Positions 24,004-34,798 of a stretch of 64,000 bases of DNA are shown in pieces. Every line of letters begins with the position of its first letter. Positions within the stretch are counted from its first letter, which is position 1. Location of the stretch: contig CP075493.1 of assembly GCA_021613535.1 (NCBI GenBank), forward strand, positions 10,044,001 to 10,108,000, read 5' to 3'. This DNA is from Adineta vaga (lineage: Eukaryota; Rotifera). The position numbers and the translations under genes were made by a program. A model generated the notes under the pieces. The model did no database searches. It saw nothing but the letters and a program-made list of their open reading frames with translations, and had not been told where the DNA came from.

Positions 24004-25448
24004 TCATGCTGTCGTGATGATATCAACGGTATTAATTCCATTATGAGAATAGAAAAATGTTTGTCCATTGCTAGATGACGAATGATGATGTTGATGATGA
24101 TGATGATGATGATGATAAATAAAATAATCATCATTTGTATGAGTATTATTATTAGTATCAACAAGATGTTTAGCCATTGTTGTGGAAGATGTTGATGAAC
24201 AACAACAATCATTTGATAGAGAGGAAGAAGATGAAGAAGAAAAGGAAGACGAAAGTGTATTGTCACTTAAATCCAGATAATCACCACCACCCTGTAATGA
24301 TACATCAACATCATCATCATCTGATGTTGAAACAACAGGTACTGCAAAAGTTGATTGAGCAAGCCAGTATGCATCAGTCGTTGATGGATGATACATTGAT
24401 GAAGATGTTCTCAAATCATTGACTGACAATAATACTTTATCCGAATCATATGTCGATGAATGAGAAGATGAAGGAGAAGCAGAAGCAGAAGAATACTGTT
24501 GATTAATGGTTTCAATTTCATCATTTACTAATGTTGATGATAATGGAGACATATAAAGACTATCTGATGATGATGAACGATATGTTGTTCGATGAGATTG
24601 ATAATACTGTACATGTTCTTGTTCTTGTTCTTGTTGTCTTAGTGGAGGAGTTTTAGTAAACGTTTTTTCCAATCGTTTGATTAGATTACATATCAATAGA
24701 CTAACTTGCAATTTCGGTTTTTTCACACCACGTAATTTTCGATAAGATTCAACGAGTACAGAACGTTTTTGTTCATCATCATGCATTGATGAATATGTAC
24801 AACGACGTTTCACTATCGGTGTACAATAAGATGGTTGAATTGTATCGCTATGACGTCGTTGAATTATAGTACAAGGTGATGATGTTGTTGTAGTTGTTCT
24901 TGAATTTACATGGTGTGATTCATCATCACTCATTACTTCATCGTCACCAGAACTACCATCGTCATCATCATCCTCATCTTCGTCTTCGTCTTCATCATCA
25001 TCATTATCATCATCATCAGATTCATCGCCATTCACATAATTGAACGATGTTGACATGTGATCAAGTATTGGTTTAGAAGAAGTATCATCATCTTCATAGT
25101 CTAAAAATAAAACAAGAAACATGAATAAGTAAACTGTATTATTGAACTCAATAACTATACTTAAAATGCAGAAAAAAACACTGTAATTTCAGTTAACGTA
25201 AAAATCTTATGAATATCGATTCTTTTTCTTCAATTCATCTTATTATTAAATGTTAGTAATAAAAATTCCAATAATTAATACAAACCTGATAGTTTTCGTT
25301 TGACACTCGTGTATGATCTAAGTTCATTATCTTGATTATGTTCGGGATAAAACTGTGCATCCATATTTGTCGATTGATTTGAAGAAAGTATTGATGTTGT
25401 TGTTGATGAAGGTAATGATTTATACAAGGAAAGATTGTCGCACATCAT
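24004..25448 (-). CDS. SERTA-domain-like acidic, Ser-rich nuclear protein (candidate taranis/SERTAD)
   Basis: Two exons, 25448-25286 and 25100-24004, about 420 residues. A polar N-terminus ends TSVKRKLS at the splice site. A strongly acidic Asp/Glu run (about residues 75-105) follows. Then comes a conserved-looking block: RSVLVESYRKLRGVKKPKLQ followed by VSLLICNLIKRLEKTF. The pattern (basic residue, hydrophobic helix, then S-LLI-N-hRRhE-like) matches the SERTA domain of SERTAD/taranis cell-cycle co-regulators. The remaining C-terminus is Ser/Asp-rich with His and Ser runs, likely disordered. An acceptor (AATATTTTAG) lies about 11 bp upstream of the start, so there is a 5' UTR intron or trans-splice site. 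SERTA assignment rests on one motif only. Confidence 0.6.
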
Positions 25449-28400
25449 CAATTGATCACTAAAATATTAAAACATTACTAAGTACATATTTATCATTTCA
25501 CGTGTTTTGAAATCAATATTTCTCTTCTCCTTCCTATTGTCATTCTTTTTGATTAAACATACATGTACTCATTCACTTGTTTGACAATCAGCTGTTTTTT
25601 TTACGATCCCTCCTCCCTCTTCATATGCAATCAAGACACCTTTAAGAAGAAGAAGAAGGAGATGTAAGACAACACTCAATGAATGGTGTGTACTACAATT
25701 GTTTTTTTTGAATACTTGCCAAACACATGTCAAAGAACCACAAAAAAAGGTGTTCTATTCTTTCATATACAATAAACAGGAAAAGAGATTCACTTACATA
25801 GTATCCAACAAATTATTCTATAGAAATCTATATAACATTGTTGGTTTATTTTAATGCACAATTTTGATTGATATTGTTCATAGAAAAATAGTTCGAGTAA
25901 CTTATCTATAATATATATATATATATATTCAAATGGTTGTGATAATAAGAACATATATTAGCGAATTTGTATCTATGTGGGTGGATGGGTAATAGGAAAA
26001 CTGTCAAACGCGCGCAATTTCTCGAGCTGTTTTTCCATTGACGACACAGAAGGATAGAAGAGACAGCAGCAAAGGAGAAAAGAAAAAAACCCTGAGTGAA
26101 CATAAGAAGAAAAACGCGTTGAGATAGTTTGCAACAATTCTTTCTTTTTTTTCTTTCCTTCTTGGTTTTTCACATAGAATAACCAACATGTTTATTATAA
26201 AAAAAAGAAAGATGGTGTTGGTGGTGGGGATGACAGTAAGCGCACCTCGTTCTCCTCGACAATAACACAACACCACACAGTATTGACGAGGAAAACTCTT
26301 CCATCGCGCGATGGCGGTAGTATAGGTACAGCCTTCTTCTCCTTTTTTTTCTCGTTCTCTTCTTGTCGAAGCTCTAAACACATCTATACACCATTTTTTT
26401 TTCCTGCTCGGTCGCTTGGTCGGTCGATGACGACCATTTTGTCGGCAGTTTATATTGCTTTTTTTCTCTTTCTCTTTCCTTTCTGTTGGTTAAGGTTTTC
26501 TTTCTCGTTCGTTCGTACGCATACACATACTGAAGACAACTAACGTTGATATATATATATATATGTGTGTATGTGTATTTCTTCTTCATTTCTTTTTTCA
26601 TTCTGTTCGATGGCGAAATACGAACGGATTTGTTTGACTTCTTCTCTCTTTTTCTCTCCTTCTTGCATCGACCGCGCGCATGCTCGCGTCGATTCATTAT
26701 TCACATACATATATATATATATGTGTATGTGCACGTACTAAGTGAGCGATGGCGGAAAGAGAACACACCATCAATACGAGAACGTGGAGCAATAATCGAC
26801 GAAGATGAAGAATTCTTCGTACTGCTTAGAGAGAAAGAGAGAATAGCGATGCAAAAGACTCGTACATATATATATGACATGGATAAATGAGATTAAAGAC
26901 AAAAAAAGTTAAAATCTAATGTTATATTGTTCTAAAGAATAAAAAAACACGATTCTATACGAAATTGATAATGATTTGTTTATATTGTTGAATAAGAATG
27001 AACTAGTCTTTATATGTTCGTGTCTTTGGATATTAGATTATTTAGTATTATTACATTTTCCGTTATATATGCTTTGCAGTCGTTCATAGTTCTATCGTCC
27101 TATCCTGTCGATTGGCGACGTACGCCGTTTACACATTCTTTCCTCATTTGTTATTCGTCAATTTCTTTTTGTCTTGTTCATCAACAATCTAATGCAATAC
27201 TTGCGCGTAAATGTACTTTCATGTACAAAGCAGAAGAAATTGATGGAAGAGAAAAAGAAAAGAGAAATACGCTTGTCTTCCACATTGCTATTAGAACTAG
27301 TGCTAAAAACGAGGAAAAAATGGAAATAATTGAATATGTTAGCCGAATGTTACGTAGAATTTCATATTCAAAAGTGATCAATTTCATCTAATAAAAATTT
27401 CTGAATCTTCATTGATAAAGATCATTGTCAGTCATATTATAAAACGAAATTTCTCACGATTAGATTTCATCTCTTGAAATACATTTGATTTGATTCGATA
27501 CTATGCGTGAGTTTTCGCTGTATATTCATTTGAACTAAAATCAGATCAATGCAAAAATATTTATTCCTGTCAAAAAATGATAGCAAATGAGAAAGACAAC
27601 TGTTTTCAAGTACAGAACAACTTAAAATAATGAAACATTCAAAACATTTGTGAAATATTGTAGTTTATTAAAAAAGTATTTTTATAACTAATCATTTACC
27701 AGAATATTGAATGATAAAATGAGATTATGATTTACAATTTGTTTGTATTGTAATGTCAGATATTAACTTGAAAGTGATTGTATAAATTTTTTGCAATAGA
27801 ATAAAGAGGTAATGCTTATATTACTTTGGTCAACTTCGTCTAATTATTTTTGAAAATTTTTTCCTCAGTCATGAACTGAGAAACCAAAATGTTGGCAAAT
27901 TTCATGTACATAAATGTACAATCATACATATTTAATTATGAATTATAGTGAGTGAAGTAGTTTTGTTTCCATTACGAAGACCATTGGCGAAACTATAAGT
28001 TGATCGGTAAAATATAGTGCCACTTCACTAGCAAATAATTACCGCTTTAGTGACATCTCAGATCATAAGTATGTCCGCCTTCTATTATTCACATTATTTA
28101 CCATAGTAAAACAAATAGATTACGTGATCGGTTTATTCTTCGCTTATGCATTTGTTAGAATAAAAAAATTCATTCGAATACATTTTCAATCCATCATAGT
28201 TATTAAAGATTTTAATGCAATCTATCGTTTGATTCTTTAATAATGTACATGTAAGTAAACTGTAGGAAAATTAAAAATCATTTATGAGTTATTCCTTTTT
28301 TTCTATTTCTCTCGTGTCATCTGAGTTCAATTTCATTCTGGCATTTTGACCTCATATATTCATTCTTTGTATGGGAATGTTATGGTCAGACGGGAAATCA

Positions 28401-29018
28401 GTAAAGTGATCCACATCAAAAGAAAAGAAAAGAAGAGTGATTTCTTTAACGTTGTCAAGTTACTTTAACAAACATGATGAATACAAAGAAAACTTTTTTT
28501 TCTATCGAAAACGGATGCATAAATAATTCGTGTACGATGAAGGATTATCAGTATGTTTCTGATTGGTAAATGAAAAGCGCCTATGTCGTTTAACTTCTCT
28601 CATCGCATCGCATCACATCGCTCGTTACAATAGATTCCTTTTCCCCTGATGAATCATATATTTTCAACATGGCTTTTCATTTCTTCTCATTTTGCTTTTA
28701 TTCTCTTTTCTCAATTCTTCTTCTTCATCTACAGTAGTTAACATAGTCATGGGCGAAAATTATTAGATTAAAAAAAAAAGAAGACGAAGAAAAAGAAGAG
28801 AGAAAAAAACGTATAAACGTCGAGTATAATTTCTTTTGCAAATATCTTTGTCTTCTTCTTTTTCTTATCAGTTGAACACGTATATATTATACATACTCTT
28901 AGTTACCATGTTGTTTTTTTTGTAGTCATCATGTTTTAATCAAGTTGCTATTGAACTTATAATTGTTATCGATGAATCACAACAATAGATATTAATTTAA
29001 TCAAAGTTTTGAAATTGA
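25449..29018. other. Long intergenic region with a CpG-rich, repeat-rich core
   Basis: 3.6 kb between divergent genes (SERTA-like, -, and ceramide synthase, +). From about 25980 to 26830 the sequence is richer in CG dinucleotides than anywhere nearby, with words such as CGCGCGC and ATCGCGCGAT, (TA)n tracts and a near-palindrome at 26702-26731. This suits a promoter region or an untranslated first exon. Overlapping open frames on both strands are repeat-driven and unlike proteins. The rest is AT-rich, with nothing recognised. Confidence 0.5.
26702..26731. repeat. Near-palindromic CACATACA(TA)nTGTGTATGTG
   Basis: A 30-bp near-perfect inverted repeat centred on a TA tract, able to form a cruciform or hairpin. 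A related (TA)n-TGTGTGTATGTG run lies at about 26551-26578. Confidence 0.7.
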
Positions 29019-30903
29019 ATGGTATCGAATCAACCAAATATGCATCATCCTTATTTAACTGCTGAACAATTGGACAATTGGAAAGGTTTAAAAGGGAATA
29101 TTACATTTACACCAAATTATATCGATCTTGTTCGAGGTATTTGGAATACAATAGCATGGTATTATGCACCACATATGTGGCGAGATTATGTCTTTCCTCA
29201 GTCATTCATTAATGAATTTCTTCGTTATTTTTACTTTCCATTAAATCAAGTTTACTATATTGTTTATATAGCTATAGCTATAACATTCTTACGTTATGCT
29301 TTTGAGAAATTTGTCTGCAAGGTTTGTTCAGAAAGAAAAATTGACTTATTTTATTTGATATAAATTCTTAATTTTAGCCATTGGTAAATTGGCTTGACCT
29401 AACAACATTAAATAAAAATAAGTTTCCGGAATCAGCATGGAAATGCTTATTTTACACATGTACATGGGCTTTTAATGTTTACTTACTCCATTATTGTTAT
29501 GATTATTTTCATCAACCATATCTGATTTGGGATGGTAAGTAGACAATAGACAACTATCTGATTGAGTGATCTCACTCTTATGAATACATAGATTGGGCAC
29601 CTGGAATGTCTGTTCCATTTAATATTAAGTTAATGTATTTTATTCAATGTGGTTTTTATTTACATTCCATTTATGGAACACTTTGTATGGATTATAAACG
29701 AAAAGATTTCTATGCCATGCTTTTACACCATGTATTAACAATGACACTTATCTTTGTTTCTTATGCAACACGGTAAGATAGATAGAGAGATATGTTCATT
29801 TAAATCAGAAATTCAATTTCTTTTTAGTTATCACAAAATTGGTTTACTCGTGCTTTTTGTGCATGATATTACCGATATATGGCTTGAATTGGCAAAAGCA
29901 TTACATTATCTTTCTTTAAGAAGAGGTGGTCGAGAATGTCCACGTTGGGAAACCGCTGCGAACGTTTGTTTCGTTATGTTTTTGTTAAGTTGGTATGTCA
30001 AAATAATTCGAAAGAAGTGTATAATTGAAAATTTTGTTAGCAATTGCAAATAGCAAAGGCGATAAATATATATCGATGTATCATATGAACTGACTGATTG
30101 ATGAAATCAGTAGTTACAGCTCATTATATTGACCACCCTTAGTGCAAAGAAAACAATTAAATACCAGAATAACCATTTGATACACATATATGAGAGATTA
30201 TCAAATAATCTAATCACCTAACTAACTGAGCTATATCGGTTTAATGTAAAGATTTATAAACCATGATCTACTTACGAATTAAAACGAATAGCATAGATAG
30301 ACTTTTGTAATCGTTCCATAAATTCATATATGCTAATGAATGTCTACAAATATATCCGACAATAGCTATAATTGTTTCAGTTATTTGATAATTGTTCTCA
30401 TTTTAACATAATACTTACGGCTAAAAACTAGCATAGGAAAATGTATTTATGAAATTCCAAAATTCTATTGTATTCATTAGGTTTCTATTTCGTCTCTATT
30501 GGTATCCAATAAAAGTTTTATATTCGACCGGCGTTGTGACTGCATACCGAGCTTATGATAAAGGCTGTGGTCTATATGGATTTTTCAATTCTCTTTTATG
30601 GATTTTATTCGGTCTTAATGTCTACTGGTTATACGTAAGTACAACAATGATCAACTATTGATACTAATCTATTTGTTTATTCTAGTTTATTCTACAACTT
30701 CTTTTCCGAGTATTATCAGGATCATCTAATGGCTTAGAGGATACACGTGAAGCTGAAGAAGAGTAAATTTTCTATGATTTTTCTTATATGTACTGATTTG
30801 TTTGCCATATCTCACTTTTACCTTTAGATCAATATCAACGTCAACGAAAACTCCTAAGAATAATGTTTTAAATGAAGATTTGAAAAATAAGAAAGAGAAA
30901 TAA
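29019..30903 (+). CDS. CERS: Ceramide synthase (LASS/Lag1 family, TLC domain)
   Basis: Seven exons: 29019-29321, 29378-29534, 29592-29772, 29828-29992, 30481-30634, 30686-30762 and 30828-30903, about 365 residues. It starts MVSNQPNMHHPYLTAEQL. Several membrane segments form the TLC domain. The Lag1 motif is present as LLHHVLTMTLIFVSYATR, followed by LFVHDITDIWLELAKALHYL; the adjacent His and Asp residues are those required for acyl transfer. The Lag1 signature is complete. No homeobox-like domain is seen, unlike most vertebrate CERS2-6. The enzyme N-acylates sphingoid bases in the ER to make (dihydro)ceramide. The C-terminus is acidic then Lys-rich and cytosolic. Intron 4 (about 488 bp) is far longer than the others and holds a tRNA-like relic. 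Confidence 0.92.
30163..30240 (-). pseudogene. Degenerate tRNA-like sequence (anticodon TTG) inside ceramide synthase intron
   Basis: Read on the minus strand, the 78 bp begin ACCGATATAGCTCAGTTAG, an A-box/D-arm look-alike. A perfect 5-bp anticodon stem follows (AGATT/AATCT) around a 7-nt loop ATTTGAT, with TTG (Gln) in the anticodon position. The T-loop-like ATCAAAT and 3' end TTCTGGT come next. The acceptor stem pairs only partly, the D and T stems are poor, and the B box is weak. It looks like a decayed tRNA or tRNA-derived relic rather than a working gene. Confidence 0.3.
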
Positions 30904-31865
30904 TTCTACACATCATACACGAGACTTTTCTTTTAATACATTTTCAAGGTGGTTGCATCTATTTCACTTTTTTTCCAGTTTTGTTTGTTTTTTTCTGTCT
31001 TTTTTTTCTCGCTCTCCTTCTTTCAACCATATTCAACCATATTGCCTACTCGTTTGTGATGTGTCTTCCACCATTGAATGTGTTTCATCCTGTTTTGTCA
31101 GTGTGGTAGTGAAAAACAAATAGTCTATTTTCATTTTCTTATCAATAACACAAATTTTACAACGAAAAAAAAACCAAAAAACATGACACAGCAAGAAAAT
31201 GATTGACGAAAAACAGTGAACAAATAAAAAAACAGATCAAATTCTTGTCATTGTCTCGAATCCATGATTATCTTTGTTTGTTTTTCTTCTATGTACTTGT
31301 ATATAACCGTACAATACGCATTTTCTTTCATATTCGTGTGCTAAACAAGATCGACACAGAAAATAAACTATAATTCTCAAGACAAGTGCATCGAAGACTT
31401 CTTTTTATTCAAACAACTAATAGCAATATTTTCAACTAGTTAAAGAAGAGAGAAAAGTCTTATAAACAATGTATGCTACTTATTGTCGATGTTCATTTCT
31501 ACATTTTTTTATCATTCTAGATTAAGTATAGGAATATAACCGAGATTTTTGTCAGTATTGATGTATTTGAAGTGATATTGATAGTTCTAAGAACAACTGC
31601 TCATCATTCAGAGTTTACCGCATAATCAAAATCTCCATTAAGTGCGTTCAAAATAAAAAGATCTTCTCTCTCATAATCGTGTATTATCATACTCAATATA
31701 AATCTTTTTTCATCATGTTTCTGTCGACAGATACATGGCATATTGTGTTTTATTCAATCAACAATCATAATATACAACAACAACTAATATTGACACAATT
31801 AACTAATTTAAGAAGACAAGAGAAAACTAAACATAATGTCCAGAAATACAAACATTTTATGTTAC
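30904..31865. other. Intergenic region between convergent genes
   Basis: About 960 bp holding the 3' flanks of ceramide synthase (+) and the mutarotase-like gene (-). T-rich tracts and several AATAAA-like signals are present. No gene was recognised. Confidence 0.5.
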
Positions 31866-33890
31866 TTATTGTTCAAGTTCATCATTTCCATAATCAAATT
31901 GCCACCATGTTGTATGAATAGCTTGTGATGGATAAACAACCAAAGTTGGACCATAGATTGACTAAAAAATTCGAATAAAAAGTCATTGATTTATATATCT
32001 CGTTATTGACATATATTATTGCTAGTAAAACTTACCATTGATTGATAAGCAGGTGATTGTTTTGGACTAATACGAATGCCATACATGTTAGGAACCATGG
32101 TCTCACGATTCGATAATCCAACTCCATATGGATCAATAATTATACCTGCATGATCAGAAAAAATATGCATCGTTGTTTTCGTTTCACTTTCTGTTAATCT
32201 ATAGAAAGAAAGAAAAAATGTCAGAAAAGTACAAAGGAAATCTATCGATAACAATAAGACATACGTTGCAACATGATTTTTTCCGAGTCCAGCTCCATCA
32301 AGACGATAAAAATAATTTGTTACATTTGTTAATTTATCAACAGATTGTTCTTGAATCATTTGATTTTTTTGTATTTGTTCATTAGTTTTGATATCAATTG
32401 ACTTCGATGAACCAAGTTTAAGATGATGCTTAGAAAGAAAACATTTTGAAAATCATTTGAAAAATTTATTCTTTTCTTTTTATTCACTTACTGTACTTAA
32501 ATTTCCATAACCACGTAAATTAAAATAAATATTATTTGTTGGATCAACAATCATCTGTTCATTGACTGGTGGAGAAACAATTGTTTTCATGATGAATTGA
32601 TTATCATTGGATAAGGAAAATTCATAGATAACTTCGATGAATTCTCGTACAAAACGAACTCGTGATGGTTCATTGACATTTCCATACATTGTCCAATCTT
32701 CATTATAAGCATTTAGAAATGGATAATTCAATGGTAATTGATTTGTTCGATTCATTGAATTAATAGGTTCATCAAAACCGAACCGTACAGCACCGAAATG
32801 ATGAGATCCATCACTATCTTTAAGAACAATTGATCGATTATATCTTTTACCAGTACTATCGGTATATGGAATTAAGATGTCTGTAATAGATGCACCACGA
32901 CGTGATACTGTGATAATGATACCACTTGAAGCTGGATGTGTTATATTAAAGAAAGGTTGATTTATTGGTACTTCTATCCAAGTGAAAGGATCTCGAAGTT
33001 TAGATACAAACAGAGGACGAGATGAACTACGTGGTTGTTGCTTGTGATTGCGATTCAACTAGAAAAGAGAAAAGTTCTATTTATTTCTATGTTTAAATTT
33101 GAAAGTATATTCAGGGAGATTATGAAATATTAATAATGAATACTTCGTTGCTGCATGTTCTAGTGAATATGTGCTATTTGCGTTAGATACATTCAAATAC
33201 TTTCCTACAACTGTCAACTTCTTTCCTATCCGTGTTCAACATTTCTATACATAAACAAATGATAACGAAACAATAATAAGTATCTAGTGTATCTTTCTCA
33301 CGTATTCTTTAATTATAAAGTATGTTTGTCCTTGAAATAGCTTTTGTATTGTCAATATATGTACATATACACATTGATAATTGGTTCATTCATGAATCCT
33401 TTCTATATCGTATATATGTATGTTTTTCATCTGTTCAATCTCAAACAAACAATACTATTTTGAATAGACTTACTCCTTCAAGATTGATAATAATAAATGC
33501 AATACTACATAGAAATAGTGCAAAACAAACACTGGCTAAAATTAGAAATAATTTGTTCACTGGTGAACAGCAAGATTTGACTTTATCTGGATGTTCATGG
33601 CCATCATCGATTTGCATTTCATGTTGTTTACAAAGTTTTACACCATTCGTTTGTTCATGTCCATTGGCTTTGGCTGCTGCTAAAGCTACATCATGTGCTT
33701 GATAGTTTACATCCATATGTGCTTGAAAATTTCCATCGACATTTGTTTGCTCAACTGGTTCCAATGGAATTGCTACTAGCGCATCAATTGTCGAATTTTC
33801 AGATGCTACAGGTTGAACGATTTGAGGACTGAGTAACGTACCTTCATCTGGATTGATCGGTGAAGCTGATGTTAAGATGACGTTGTTCAT
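31866..33890 (-). CDS. Single-pass membrane protein with galactose-mutarotase-like domain, catalytic residues apparently lost
   Basis: Five exons: 33890-33474, 33058-32492, 32428-32265, 32198-32036 and 31961-31866, about 470 residues. Exon 1 encodes a cytosolic Ala/His/Glu-rich segment, then a membrane anchor (LFLILASVCFALFLCSIAFI), giving a type II topology. The rest resembles aldose-1-epimerase/galactose mutarotase. It has ITVSRRGASITDILIPY at the N-terminal edge, HHFGAVRFGF, NNIYFNLRGYGNLST, LDGAGLGKNH, and the C-terminal VVYPSQAIHTTWWQF. In the enzymes the motif is NHSYFN with a catalytic His; here it is NNIYFN. The C-terminal P-G-E-x-Y carries the catalytic Glu; here it reads P-S-Q-A-I. 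So it is probably a non-catalytic, perhaps sugar-binding, ectodomain. Intron 1 is unusually long (about 415 bp). Confidence 0.7.
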
Positions 33891-34798
33891 TTTCTTAGTA
33901 ATGTCAGCAACAAGATTAACACAAAAACAGATTTGAAGTGAGTGTCGATATGTATATACTTTTCTTCTCTATTTCTCGTCCGTTCGAACAATAGATATGA
34001 AAGAATATGACATGGAGAGAGAGTGTGTATGTGAGATAGAGAAAAGACTAGAGAAGGAGAACGAATGTGTTTCTCTCTTTCTGAAATGAAAAAAGAGAGA
34101 AAGAGAAAGGAATAAACGGTCAGCTTTTTTTCCTCTCTTCTGATCATTTCGAACATATATATATATATGTATAGAATAAAGTTTGATTTAATTTGTAATC
34201 AATGAAACGGAAGATTTGAAAGAAGATAGAATGATAACTGTCTTTAGCCTTTTCTAATATCTAACGTATGTTCGAAGTGCTAATAGATTCATCCAATTAT
34301 AAATACCGATGTGTTCATGTGCTCAGAGATGCACGAAAAATGTCATACATAAAACATACCATAAAATTCAATGCCAATTAGAAGTACGAACGTATTTCGA
34401 AGCGATTACATTACGGATCAGACCTAAGCAAAAAATAACAACAACCACAACAATAGAAAAGAAGCTTTGATTTTCATTTTGATGTTTATCTTTTGCCGAA
34501 ATATTTTGATTATTATCTTATAGCTGGTATCTAGGGCTTAAGTTCATATGTTGAACGAATTACTTTACACATATCAATTACATTGTGAAGTGCATAATTA
34601 AACTAGTGTATTCCTTGAGAAGTTATATCTTAATTCTCTAAGTACATTTAATACCTTGTTCACTTTTGTTTTATCTTGTCTATTTGAAACATTATTTAAA
34701 TTTTTATTATATTAATTGCGCAAATAATCTTCATATTACTTTCAAAATACAGCACAAAAAGAAAGAAAGATCAATACATGTATTCATATAAAAACTTT
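33891..34798. other. Intergenic region
   Basis: 900 bp between the start of the mutarotase-like gene and the 3' end of the CNG channel (both -). The part next to 33890 has purine-rich GAGA runs and a TATATATATATA stretch near 34157, which could be core promoter. No gene was recognised. Confidence 0.5.

Noticed and set aside
23853-24422. Open frames on both strands opposite or overlapping the SERTA-like gene
   Set aside because: They are shadows of GAT/CAT trinucleotide-rich coding sequence.
25906-26890. Several overlapping open frames of 60-125 codons
   Set aside because: Composition is driven by TA, GA and TC repeats; no protein-like pattern, and frames overlap on both strands.
27014-27391. 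125-codon open frame (+)
   Set aside because: No recognisable domain, no plausible splice partners, and a compositional bias like the surrounding intergenic DNA.
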